Source: Mycolicibacterium moriokaense
GTDB taxonomy: Bacteria > Actinomycetota > Actinomycetes > Mycobacteriales > Mycobacteriaceae
NCBI RefSeq assembly: GCF_003201655.1
Contig: NZ_QJJU01000042.1
Location: forward strand, 1-34,772
Direction of reading: 5' to 3'
DNA: 34,772 bases
Part shown: piece after piece, positions 1-8,129 of the stretch
Position numbering within the stretch: position 1 is the first letter of the stretch
Layout: every line of letters starts with the position of its first letter
The notes under the pieces: model-generated
What the model was told of the DNA's origin: nothing
The model's input: only the letters and a program-made list of their open reading frames with translations
Databases searched by the model: none
Program-made: the position numbers and the translations under genes

Positions 1-95
1 CTTCGTCACACCATCCAGTGTCGTCATCACGGCACCTTCCCCGCCGAGCATCGCTCAACGTGTCAGGCCGGAAACACCGTTAAACCGACAGTCCC
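1..95 (-). mobile_element. 5' end of an IS256-type element, running off the left edge
   Basis: Read on the minus strand, this is the terminal region and first nine codons (MTTLDGVTK, ATG at 27) of an IS256-family transposase gene that continues outside the window. It is a near-identical inverted copy of positions 206-295, including the non-coding leader. The outer tip resembles the GGGACTGTC tip seen at 28524. Only the first codons are visible, so whether the copy is intact cannot be judged. The family assignment comes from the matching copy, which continues into recognisable IS256 transposase. Confidence 0.6.
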
Positions 96-205
96 CCTCG
101 CTTTCGCGGGTCTGTGTTGACGACGGTCGAAATCTAGGCCGGAGGCGACGGGGTGGTTTCTAGGTGCGGTCGCAACTGGCCTGGTTTTCAACCGTCGCCA
201 ACAGT

Positions 206-691
206 CTGTCGGATTAAAGCGGCGTTTCCGGCCTGACACTCTGAGCGATGCTCGGCGACGAAGGTGCCGTGATGACGACACTGGATGATGTGGGGTAGAA
301 GAAGCCGGCTGAGCACTGCGCTGAGCAGCAAGCTGCGCGCGAGCTGGTGCGGCTGGCTCAGGAACAGGGACTGTCGTTGACCGGCTCTGATGGGCTGCTC
401 AAACAATTCACCGGTACCACCTGCCCATGGAGCTCGACGTGCCACGAGACCGGGCCGCGACGTTCGAACCCCAGACCGTCAAGAAACGGCAACGCCGGTT
501 GTCCGGCGTTGCCGAGGTGGTGCCGTCGCTGTATGCCAAGGGACTGACGACCGGCGCATCCGTGTCCAACGAGACGATCAGCCGGATCACCGACACGGTG
601 ATCGAGGAGATGGAAGACTGGGCCGTAAGACCCTTGGATGAGACCTACCCGCCGATGGAGCGAAGATCCGCACCGAACCCGGACGCAACCG
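206..691 (+). pseudogene. IS256-family transposase remnant, internally deleted and stopped
   Basis: This is the leader and broken 5' half of an IS256-type (Mutator-like DDE) transposase gene. The ATG at 272 gives MTTLDDVG and then an in-frame TAG at 296-298. The same frame continues with ARELVRLAQEQGLSLTG and GLLKQF, the typical N-terminus. Near 410 the frame jumps to a second segment (from 427) with VPRDRAATFEPQTVKKRQRR, LSGVAEVVPSLYAKGLTTG and ETISRITDTVIEEM. The expected stretch between them (EHLGYD region) is missing. A further short deletion lies within the segment, where GLTTG joins directly to ASVSNETIS. No catalytic DDE region remains. The remnant is interrupted at 691/692 by the IS21 element. 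It cannot encode an active transposase. Confidence 0.8.
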
Positions 692-746
692 TGTCAACGG
701 CAGCCGAAAACTGATCAGCTGGCGGCAATTGAAAATTGACCAGCTT
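692..746. repeat. IS21 left end, double inverted-repeat unit
   Basis: Two imperfect copies of the terminal motif lie in tandem (698-718 and 722-746). The outer unit of the right end (2846-2872) matches 692-718 in inverted orientation with about five mismatches, so the outer left unit has drifted more than the inner one. In IS21 elements such multiple end repeats bind the IstA transposase. Confidence 0.75.
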
Positions 747-750
747 GGTT

Positions 751-1545
751 TCATTGGTCGTCGGCCGTGACGGTGGGGACGCGGCCGAGGTCTCGGTCTT
801 TGATGCGGTAGCTGTCTCCTTTGAGTGCGATGACCTCGGCGTGGTGGACGAGGCGGTCGATCATGGCGGCGGCGACGACGTCGTCGCCGAACACTTCACC
901 CCATCGTCCGAAGGGCTTGTTCGAGGTGACGATGAGGCTGGCTCGTTCATAGCGAGACGACACCAGTTGGAAGAACAGGTTCGCGGCTTCGGGCTCGAAC
1001 GGTATGTAGCCCACTTCGTCGACGACGAGCAGCGGGTAGCGGGCCAGGCGGACGAGTTCGGCTTGCAGCGTGCCGCCGTGGTGGGCGGCGGCGAGGCGGT
1101 CGACCCATTGCGACGCGGTGGCGAACAGGACCCGGTGGCCGGCTTGGCAGGCGCGGATCGCGATCCCGATCGCCAAGTGCGTCTTGCCTGTTCCTGGCGG
1201 ACCGAGGAACACCACGTTGTCTTTGGCGGTGACGAAGTCCAGGGTGCCCAGATGGGCGATGAGGTCACGCTTGAGGCCTCGGGCATGGTCGAAGTCGAAC
1301 TCCTCCAACGATTTGCGTGACGGGAAGCGGGCAGCCCTAATGCGTCCTTCGCCACCGTGGGATTCTCGGGCAGACACTTCGCGCTGCAGACAGGCTGCCA
1401 GGAACTCCTCGTAGGTCCAGGTTTCGGTACGGGCGCGTTCGGCGAGCCGGTCGATGGCCTCTCGCAGGGTCGGCGCTTTCAGTGCCCGGGTCAGATACGC
1501 CAGCTCGGCAGTCACATCCCGACTACTAGTGGTCTTGGCGGCCAT
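751..1545 (-). CDS. istB: IS21 transposition helper ATPase IstB
   Basis: This is the AAA+ ATP-binding helper of the IS21 transposase, which promotes assembly of IstA on the element ends and target DNA. The 264-residue product has Walker A GPPGTGKT at about residues 115-122, Walker B LLVVDEVGY at about 172-180, and the N-terminal leader RALKAPTLREAIDRLAERAR typical of IstB. The ATG overlaps the istA stop codon (TGATG), which implies translational coupling; a GTG one codon upstream (1548) is an alternative start. Its length and motifs match functional family members, and no frame disruption is seen. Confidence 0.93.
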   Translation of the reverse strand: MAAKTTSSRDVTAELAYLTRALKAPTLREAIDRLAERARTETWTYEEFLAACLQREVSARESHGGEGRIRAARFPSRKSLEEFDFDHARGLKRDLIAHLGTLDFVTAKDNVVFLGPPGTGKTHLAIGIAIRACQAGHRVLFATASQWVDRLAAAHHGGTLQAELVRLARYPLLVVDEVGYIPFEPEAANLFFQLVSSRYERASLIVTSNKPFGRWGEVFGDDVVAAAMIDRLVHHAEVIALKGDSYRIKDRDLGRVPTVTADDQ

Positions 1546-2780
1546 CACGCCACCGGCCCGTCAAGACCGAGCGCCGTGTCATAGTCGGCCAGCCGGCGTT
1601 GTTCGACCTCGACGTGGGCGGGCGGGCACACGATGTCGAAGTGCTTGCGGCGCAGCAGCTTCGCAGACTCGACATGGTCGGGATCGGAGATCGTCTGATG
1701 TTTGGCCCAGATACGGGCATGATCGGCGACCAGGTTGCCGCCACACCAGACCCGGACCCGCCTCAGGTCCGCGGTGACCTCGATGCGCCGCCCGACCGCG
1801 ACCGGGTGCACCGAGTAGTCGTTGCCGTCGCACCGCACGTAGTGATCACGCGGCAGCCGGGTCGAATTCCGCCATCCGATGCTGGGCCCGACCGGCGGCA
1901 GCGCCAGCATCGCCGCCTTATCTGCCTCGATCCGGTCGGCCGGGCGACACCCCAGCACGCGATGCTGGCGGTGATTAGCCCGCACCAACCAGTCTTGGAG
2001 TTGGGTGTTGAAATCCGCCGGTGCGGTGAACACCCGACCCGGCAGGAAGGCCCGCTCCAGATAGTCGTGAAAGCGCTCGACCAACCCCTTGGCTTCGGGA
2101 TCGCCCGGTTTGCAGATCAGCACCTTGGCCGCCAGGGTGCCGCGAAACGCCTGACATGCCGCGGTCAGTTCGGGTTGGCGCGCCCGCCACCGCCCGACCG
2201 CGCCTTCACCGTCCCACACCAACACCCGTGGCGTGGCGCCCAGCATTGAAACGTGTTGCCACCAACCGGCATAGAGGTCTTCAGCGGTACGGGTCGGGAT
2301 CAACACCGCCGACGCCCACCGCGAATACCCACACACCATCGTCAACACCGGCAGCCCGGTCGCGGTGCGGACCTGCCCGTACCCGACCGGCACCACCACA
2401 TCGGGGAACCAGAAGTCGCACTGGGCGATCTCGCCCGCGACATACGTCGTCCGTGACGCCGGATCCGGCGGCAGATACACCGGCCGCAACTCCCGCACCC
2501 GCTCACTGAGGGTTCGGATCGAAAACGACCATCCGATCCTCTCAGCGATCACCGTCGCCGGCATCCGCGGGTACGCCGCCAACAACTCCCGAATCCTGGG
2601 CTCGGCCTCATCAACCACCGACCCGGTCGGAGCACGCTGATACTTCGGCGGACCATCAGAGGCCAACGCCGCCTTCACCGTGTTCCGCGAAATCCCCAAC
2701 ACCCGCGCGATCTCCGAAACAGGTAACAGCTCCGACCGACGCAACCGCCGGATCTCCGCCCAGTCCTCCACGTTCAACAC
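1545..2780 (-). CDS. istA: IS21-family transposase IstA
   Basis: DDE transposase of the IS21 element. An N-terminal helix-turn-helix (PVSEIARVLGISRNTVKAAL, residues 20-39) is followed by an integrase core whose likely catalytic acids are D122 (QCDFW), D190 (VWDGEG) and E235 (KGLVERFHDYLE). The C-terminal part carries the family's HYVRCDGNDYSVHP segment. I chose the GTG at 2780 because AGGGAGGA sits five bases upstream and the protein then starts VLNVEDWAEIRRL, as family members do. The open frame extends further, to a TTG at 2828, but that start would lie inside the terminal repeat. The product is 411 residues and appears intact. Confidence 0.93.
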   Translation of the reverse strand: MLNVEDWAEIRRLRRSELLPVSEIARVLGISRNTVKAALASDGPPKYQRAPTGSVVDEAEPRIRELLAAYPRMPATVIAERIGWSFSIRTLSERVRELRPVYLPPDPASRTTYVAGEIAQCDFWFPDVVVPVGYGQVRTATGLPVLTMVCGYSRWASAVLIPTRTAEDLYAGWWQHVSMLGATPRVLVWDGEGAVGRWRARQPELTAACQAFRGTLAAKVLICKPGDPEAKGLVERFHDYLERAFLPGRVFTAPADFNTQLQDWLVRANHRQHRVLGCRPADRIEADKAAMLALPPVGPSIGWRNSTRLPRDHYVRCDGNDYSVHPVAVGRRIEVTADLRRVRVWCGGNLVADHARIWAKHQTISDPDHVESAKLLRRKHFDIVCPPAHVEVEQRRLADYDTALGLDGPVA

Positions 2781-2817
2781 TCGCTTCCTCCCTGGCCCAT
2801 AGCCAAGGTTCTCCAGG

Positions 2818-2872
2818 AAGCTGGTCAATTTTCAGTTGCCGCGCACTGGTCAGTATTCAGTTGCCGTCGACA
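2818..2872. repeat. IS21 right end, double inverted-repeat unit
   Basis: Two copies of the terminal motif lie in tandem at 2818-2842 and 2846-2872, inverted with respect to 692-746. The outer copy ends in CA and is followed directly by the duplicated target AACCG at 2873-2877. Confidence 0.8.
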
Positions 2873-3376
2873 AACCGCTCCAACTCCGCGGCTCAACACC
2901 GATGCAAACTGCCCGTCGCCTCACTGCGACCACGGGCTCACCGACAGCCTGGTCAGCCAGCAACTGCTGCAGTCGGCTAATACCCTCTCGGGAAACTGGC
3001 AACGAAACAGGCTCAGCCAAAAGACCAGTCCCATTGCTAACCCCTACCCGATTCATCAACCTTTCCGGACCGCCACGATCACCGTCGCCGGATCGAGAGC
3101 GACCTCCAACATCGACGTGAACCGCCTCCTCTGAATCGAACTCCAACAAGAGTCCGCTTCAGCTACAGCTCATGACCTATCAGCTAGCACGCGAAAAACG
3201 AGCTGAGCAGTGCCGGTCGAGTCTTCCGGTCGCAAAGCGAAGGCTTGGTCAGCTAAGCTCTGCTTGGCGTCTCTCGGACCGTCTCACTCTGCTCTCGCTC
3301 CGAGATTCGCCGACTCACTCAGTCGAGGACGTCGAAGACTGAGGACGCCCCCAAATGTTCTCGGTTAGGTCGATCG
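2873..3376. other. Gene-poor stretch after the IS21 element
   Basis: I recognise no gene here. If the IS21 element and one AACCG copy are removed, the reading frame of the 427 segment stays open through this region to a TGA at 3132-3134, but the encoded sequence is not IS256-like and I cannot identify it. An open frame on the opposite strand (2850-3149) also shows no known domain. A 7-bp inverted repeat, CTCAGTC (3318-3324) with GACTGAG (3337-3343), lies just upstream of the flippase gene. Its role is unknown. Confidence 0.4.
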
Positions 3377-4669
3377 GTGCAACGTCGTAGAGCTGAGCAT
3401 CAGGAAGACGTACCTGAAAAGCCGCAGTTAAACAACAAAAGATTGCATCGCGACGCGGCCTCACTCGCCTCGTCGTCGATAGCGAATGCCGTATTCGGAG
3501 TCGCGTCCTGGGCAATAACTGCTCGACTGATTGAACCGGCCGCACTCGGTATCATGACCGCAACGCTGGCCATGATCAATCTGCCTGCACTTGCGATAGT
3601 TACGCCAATTGGAGATGCGTTCGCAGCGCTGCTGATGTCGGCCGGATCTTGCAAATTGCGCCTCGTTCTTCGAGGGTACCGACTCTTTGTCGGTGCCTCT
3701 ATCGTTGCAGGCTCAGGAGCTGCAACGGTCGCCATCGTTACTATCGATGACTCTAGCAACCCATGGCCCGTATTTTTCCTCGTCCTGTTCGGAACCCTAT
3801 TATTCGGTCTATATCTGCTGCAATGCGGTCTTCTGGTGGCAACTGGTCGAGCAAACCTGCTCCTGGCGACCGCTACTGTTATGAATCTATTACGATTAGC
3901 ACTTCTTATCGCGTTGTCGCTGACCACGAGGTGGCATTCTCTGGAATTATCCATTGTCATCGCCGCCGGTCTTGTTGGAACAATACTCATCCCTTTCTCA
4001 TTGCGCATTGTCCGTCGCCTGAACGGACCGTCGATTCCGGAGTTAGCAGATGAACACAGCTACGCTAAAAAATTTGACGCCTACATCTCTCATGTATTTT
4101 TTATTACCCTCTTCGGATTCGCTATCTTCACTATCACTCCGTATTTCGTGACCCTTTTCAGCACGGCCGAGCAGGGAGCGCTTTTTGCTCTAGCCTTGCC
4201 AGCAGTTCAAACTTTGGATCTCGTAGGTGCCGCCATGAGCACGTCGTTGGTAGTACACGCGTCGACGGCTAATCGCATCGAATCAGGAGCAATGGCGAAA
4301 TCAATTCTCCTGAGAGCCGCCCTGATCGTGGGTAGCGGGGCCGTTTTTATCGCCATAGCCGCGCCTCTTGCCCTACACTATCTCAACCCACGCTACAGTG
4401 CCCACGACGCAGCGACCGTCATCGGATTGCTTTGCGGGGCATCAATTTTGAGAATACCATTTACCGCGTGGTCTGGCCTGCAGCGTTCGCGCCGAGACTT
4501 AAAACCACTCCTCATGGCCACTTCGCGTGGTGCCGGTGTCGCCGTCATCGGCGGATGTCTTCTAGCAACCAAATATGGTGCAGCGGGTGGCGCGTTGGCG
4601 ATCTTGCTGGCAAGCGCCACGCTATCGTTGGGTTCGGCTTTGCACGTCATTAGACGGCGTCAACTGTGA
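3377..4669 (+). CDS. Wzx-like polysaccharide flippase / MOP-family membrane protein
   Basis: The 430-residue hydrophobic protein has about a dozen predicted membrane segments. Its N-terminus (SLASSSIANAVFGVASWAI, then TARLIEPAALGIMTATLAMI) fits oligosaccharide flippases of the MOP superfamily, which move lipid-linked glycans across the inner membrane. The family call rests on topology and this N-terminal pattern; there is no single diagnostic motif. The start is a GTG at 3377 with only a weak ribosome site, and a later start is possible. Base composition differs sharply from neighbours: positions 3901-3960 are 28/60 GC, while 5281-5340 are 42/60. This suggests acquisition from a lower-GC source. 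It lies next to glycosyltransferase-type genes, which supports a glycan-export role. Confidence 0.65.
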   Translation: MQRRRAEHQEDVPEKPQLNNKRLHRDAASLASSSIANAVFGVASWAITARLIEPAALGIMTATLAMINLPALAIVTPIGDAFAALLMSAGSCKLRLVLRGYRLFVGASIVAGSGAATVAIVTIDDSSNPWPVFFLVLFGTLLFGLYLLQCGLLVATGRANLLLATATVMNLLRLALLIALSLTTRWHSLELSIVIAAGLVGTILIPFSLRIVRRLNGPSIPELADEHSYAKKFDAYISHVFFITLFGFAIFTITPYFVTLFSTAEQGALFALALPAVQTLDLVGAAMSTSLVVHASTANRIESGAMAKSILLRAALIVGSGAVFIAIAAPLALHYLNPRYSAHDAATVIGLLCGASILRIPFTAWSGLQRSRRDLKPLLMATSRGAGVAVIGGCLLATKYGAAGGALAILLASATLSLGSALHVIRRRQL

Positions 4670-4889
4670 CACACAGGACGCAACTGCTGCGAAAACACTT
4701 CGGTGGTGTCCCCATTCACACCACACCCAACGACCAAACGTGTGTGCAAATCCCGAAATTGATTTCGCCGTTCGAAACAGCCTGCGATCGATGTTTGCTA
4801 GTTCGGCGCGCCGGCAGGTAGTACGTTAGGCTGTCGACGAAACACATTGAGTTGTTGGAGTTCGAGGTGGATAGTGTCGGCTGGGAAAC

Positions 4890-6422
4890 ATGATCGCCAC
4901 AACAACTGTGGGGAGCGTCGAGCGCAGAGCGTTGCTGACGCTTCGCAGCGCAGTGCCGCTCGTCATTGCCGCAGTGGCGGTTTGGCGGATCTTTGGTGGC
5001 GTAGAACCCACTGAGCGATTCTTCGACGACTTCTTCTACTACATCAAGCCCGGTCAGAACTGGGTGGAAGGTCGCGGCGCCACCTTCTTCCCGGGCGAAC
5101 CAACCAACGGATATCACCCGCTGTGGTTCGTCTGGCTGACGTGCCTGTACGTGTTTGCGCACGGTGAGACATTCTTCGCCCTCGTGGACATCAGTGTCGC
5201 ACTCCTGCTGATCGGGTTCTTCGTCCTGTTCGAGCGATTTCTCCGACGGGTGACCGGTCAGGCACTCGCCGGAACAGTGGGCGCGAGCGTCGCCGCCATC
5301 GCCATCGCGCCAAAGGCGTTCATGGGCCTGGAAATGGCCCTCACGGTGTTCGCCGCCGCTCTCCTGCTCGACTACATCACACGAAAGCCGTTGGCGGAGC
5401 AGTTCGTTGGCGATGCACTGAGGATTGGACTACTCGGGTCGTTGCTCGTCCTATCACGAATCGACGCCGCACTGCTGGCGCCGGGCCTGCTCCTGGCAGT
5501 CGTAAATCGCTGGGATTGGCCGAGAATCGCCGCAGCGGTCGTCGGGGCGGCGCCGCTGGGGATCTACTTCGGGCTCAACTGGGTGTGGTACGGACACCTC
5601 GGGACGACTTCCATGGCGGCCAAGTCGCTTGCGCTCTATCTGCCCCCGAACCTGCACTTCATCGCCGTCGAGATTCCCGTTCCGGGTGCCGCGGAAATCG
5701 GCATCGTTGTGGCGGCCGCGGTCGTCTACGTGCTGTCGCGCCGCTGCGAGAACGTCGACGCACGACGAATCGGCCTGGCGCTCACTGCAGCACCGATACT
5801 GCAGTTCTGCCTACAGGCATTGATGAGTGGCTGGAAGCTGTTCCCTTGGTATCTCTACTACGACTTCATGGTGTTGGGGTTGGCGGCTGCATTGGTCGTC
5901 ATGCAGTTCGAGCGCATGAATGTGACGAAGCGAATCGGTGTTCCGATCGCGGTCGTCGTGGCCGTGTTTATGGCCCTGTGGTTGGTGAGTGGAGTCCGGC
6001 CCGACCACTATCAACGTGATATCGCTGAGATGTCCAAGCAGCTCCAGTCGTTTTCAACTGACCACCCGGGCATCTATGCCATGGGCGACGCTGCGGGAAC
6101 ACCGGCGTGGGTCATGCAGGAGCCGATTGTGCATCTCGAAGGTTTGATGATGTCGCATGACTTCGTCGAACGGATTGCGCAGCAGCAGCCGCTCGAGCAG
6201 GTCTTCCACGACTATCACGTGAACTATTACGTGACGGCCCGACCGGAGAGCGTAGATGCTCAAGGCTGTCTCCACTTCCTGGAGCCAAGCCCGGCCCAGT
6301 CGTCAGACCGGGCGCCGCACATGGCGATGACCATTTGCGAGCCACCAATCGCCGACTTTCGTGAAGGTAGTTATCACCTTCGGATCTTCCAGATCGACCC
6401 TACAACAGGGAAATCCGCTTAG
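4890..6422 (+). CDS. Multi-spanning membrane protein, GT-C glycosyltransferase-like
   Basis: The 510-residue protein has a first hydrophobic helix (about 18-36), then an extracytoplasmic-type acidic pair D46-D47 in ERFFDDFFYY, and then many more membrane segments to about residue 370. A soluble C-terminal domain of about 140 residues follows. An acidic pair in the first outside loop followed by YHPLW is typical of polyprenyl-phosphate-sugar-dependent GT-C enzymes (mannosyl- or arabinosyltransferases, ArnT/PMT-like). I infer transfer of a lipid-linked sugar on the outer face of the membrane; donor and acceptor are unknown. A polymerase role next to the flippase is an alternative. The ATG at 4890 is the first good start. 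Confidence 0.6.
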   Translation: MIATTTVGSVERRALLTLRSAVPLVIAAVAVWRIFGGVEPTERFFDDFFYYIKPGQNWVEGRGATFFPGEPTNGYHPLWFVWLTCLYVFAHGETFFALVDISVALLLIGFFVLFERFLRRVTGQALAGTVGASVAAIAIAPKAFMGLEMALTVFAAALLLDYITRKPLAEQFVGDALRIGLLGSLLVLSRIDAALLAPGLLLAVVNRWDWPRIAAAVVGAAPLGIYFGLNWVWYGHLGTTSMAAKSLALYLPPNLHFIAVEIPVPGAAEIGIVVAAAVVYVLSRRCENVDARRIGLALTAAPILQFCLQALMSGWKLFPWYLYYDFMVLGLAAALVVMQFERMNVTKRIGVPIAVVVAVFMALWLVSGVRPDHYQRDIAEMSKQLQSFSTDHPGIYAMGDAAGTPAWVMQEPIVHLEGLMMSHDFVERIAQQQPLEQVFHDYHVNYYVTARPESVDAQGCLHFLEPSPAQSSDRAPHMAMTICEPPIADFREGSYHLRIFQIDPTTGKSA

Positions 6423-6480
6423 CGGTAAGTCGTCATCGGCCCGTCGTATTGCGGATCCGGTTGCACAATGGGACCGGATC

Positions 6481-7251
6481 CTACAGGCGGTACTCGCGGG
6501 CCCAATCGACCATTATCCGGCCGCCTTGGCTGATGTCGCCGCCGAAATTGTCGAGCTGAATGCACAAGTGCATGGGTGTCGACGGGATGTTTGCAGTCAG
6601 TCGGAACCACTCCTTTCCGTCGACGTAACCGCTGACGTGGTCGGAGGTCCACTCGACAGCCCAACTGTGCCACTGCGTGGCATCGATCGGGATCGCCGCC
6701 TGGTTCTCGGGGCCGTAAGTGACCCACGGATCCAGCGTCGCGTGATGGATTGTATTCGTGACGAGTTGCCTTGGCGCATCGCTGATCTCCATGAAGTCAA
6801 TCTCACCGTCCGTCGGCCATCGTTCGGAGTCGGGCCATAGGAGGGCCACCGGATGATAATTCGCCGAGCCAGCTGGCGACCGAAGGCAGGTTTCCCATCG
6901 CCCGTAAAGCGAACCGGGTAACCAAGCCATGCCGGCCGAATTGCCGGCGGGGTCCCCCGTGATCGTCAGCGCACCGTTGTCGATCGACATCGCGGTTGGC
7001 GTGCGTCGGCCATTGCCGTTGTGTCCTTCTGCGTCGTACACATTCCAGTCGGCCAGCGCCGACCAGTCGTCGAACTCGGTGTCGCGCACGGGATCGCCCC
7101 ACCGCTGAGCGTTGGCCGCGGTGGCGCCGCAACGCCCTGTCGGTTGTGCGGTGGCCTCCGGGACCATTGGGGTGGCGACGACCACTACTAACGCCGATGC
7201 CCAGGATGCTGCCACCCGGTACAGCAAACTCTGGTACTTGGTTCTTGACAC
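6481..7251 (-). CDS. Secreted glycoside hydrolase family 16 (beta-glucanase-like)
   Basis: A 256-residue exported endo-glycanase. The catalytic signature GEIDFMEI lies at residues 149-156, with E150 the likely nucleophile, D152 the assisting residue and E155 the acid/base. The surrounding YGRWETCLRS and WHSWAVEWTSDHVSGYVDG are typical of the GH16 beta-jelly-roll. I chose the GTG at 7251 because it gives a clean signal peptide (SLLYRVAASWASALVVVVA ending near ATAQ) with GGAGAG upstream; the open frame runs further, to 7446. GH16 members cut beta-1,3/1,4-glucans or galactans, and the exact substrate cannot be read from sequence. It converges on the GT-C-like gene and may remodel the glycan made by its neighbours. 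Confidence 0.88.
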   Translation of the reverse strand: MSRTKYQSLLYRVAASWASALVVVVATPMVPEATAQPTGRCGATAANAQRWGDPVRDTEFDDWSALADWNVYDAEGHNGNGRRTPTAMSIDNGALTITGDPAGNSAGMAWLPGSLYGRWETCLRSPAGSANYHPVALLWPDSERWPTDGEIDFMEISDAPRQLVTNTIHHATLDPWVTYGPENQAAIPIDATQWHSWAVEWTSDHVSGYVDGKEWFRLTANIPSTPMHLCIQLDNFGGDISQGGRIMVDWAREYRL

Positions 7252-7449
7252 GTTTTGCCTACTCTCCGACCCAGCCAACTCAACCGCTTCATGGACGCTC
7301 TGTTCTGATGGTATTGGCGAACCCATACTCGGTCGCCCACCGGCTGATCCCCTTTCACATGCGCCGGAGCTAACTGGACAACGCTTTCTAGGCGGCGATG
7401 CGCGCAGAGCGATCGCAATGCCGCGTCGTTGCATCGAAAGGAGCACCGT

Positions 7450-7881
7450 TTACCCCAATGGGTCGTAGGTCCCGGTGACGTACACCTTGGGTCGCGAAGG
7501 CAGATTCTGTGTTATGTCCAGCACTTGGCCCAAAGCAGCGGTAATGCGTTCCGGAGGCTCTGACTTGTCGTTGTAGTACGACGTGATGAAAATGCCGTAG
7601 CACCGTCCTTGCATTGCGTCTTGCCTGCGGCGGTCCGTCGTCGTGCCATAGGAGTCGAGCATCCCGCCGCAGCCGACAGCGGAGGCAAGGATGAGGTCGA
7701 AGACGTCAGAATCCCGACATACCTTCGCCGCGCCCTGAAGCGACACTGCGGTTGCCCCCGCTAACCACCAACGGCGACGGCTGCGCTCAGACGTTGCCGG
7801 ATCTGTTCGTACGCGTGGCCGCCGTAAACTGATCGGCGCAAACATCGCGAGGAAGCGAAGGGAGGCGGCGAATCTCGGCAT
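7450..7881 (-). CDS. Unrecognised protein, possibly truncated
   Basis: A 143-residue open frame on the same strand as the GH16 gene. The N-terminal third is arginine-rich (ISLRRPRVRT, SERSRRRWWL). The middle has three cysteines (KVCRDSD, GCGG, GRCYG), and the C-terminus ends abruptly at KVYVTGTYDPLG. The abrupt end after a strand-like segment resembles a hydrolase cut short, for example of the SGNH/GDSL type, but no catalytic motif supports that. The codon pattern looks more protein-like than the antisense frames. The start may lie downstream of the arginine-rich part. Confidence 0.4.
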   Translation of the reverse strand: MPRFAASLRFLAMFAPISLRRPRVRTDPATSERSRRRWWLAGATAVSLQGAAKVCRDSDVFDLILASAVGCGGMLDSYGTTTDRRRQDAMQGRCYGIFITSYYNDKSEPPERITAALGQVLDITQNLPSRPKVYVTGTYDPLG

Positions 7882-8129
7882 CCCGGGTTCGTCAAATGCG
7901 GTAGCCCCACGGTGCAGCTCGAACGGGTCAAGCGAAGCACCCTCGGCTCACATAGGGTTTGGGTTAAATGCTGGCACTGCCGCTAGGTTGTCTGCTCTGC
8001 ATTGGGCGGTGCTTGGCCCTCGACGCGGTGATGAAGGAGCTGTGCCTGGGGCGGGATCTACGGTAATGCAACTGGCGATGACCGTGATCCGAGCTAGACA
8101 ACCCATCGAACGTGATGAGGAAGGGTGAG

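Larger units (their letters stand above)
692..2872 (-). mobile_element. IS21-family insertion sequence, apparently complete
   Basis: The element is about 2.18 kb, contains istA and istB in overlapping order on the minus strand, and begins TG and ends CA. Its ends are inverted and each carries two repeat units, as is typical of IS21. The left outer unit is 692-718 and the left inner unit 722-746; the right inner unit is 2818-2842 and the right outer unit 2846-2872. The inner units match at 24 of 25 positions. Both flanks carry AACCG (687-691 and 2873-2877), a 5-bp target duplication. Intact reading frames, good ends and a perfect duplication suggest a recent, possibly still mobile insertion. 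It landed in an older IS256 remnant. Confidence 0.9.

Noticed and set aside
736..1320. Long plus-strand open frame across istB
   Set aside because: It is antisense to a clearly recognised IstB with Walker motifs; GC-rich antisense frames stay open by chance.
2850..3149. Minus-strand frame of 99 codons after the IS21 element
   Set aside because: It reads into the IS21 end and shows no known domain or ribosome site; described only as part of the gene-poor stretch.
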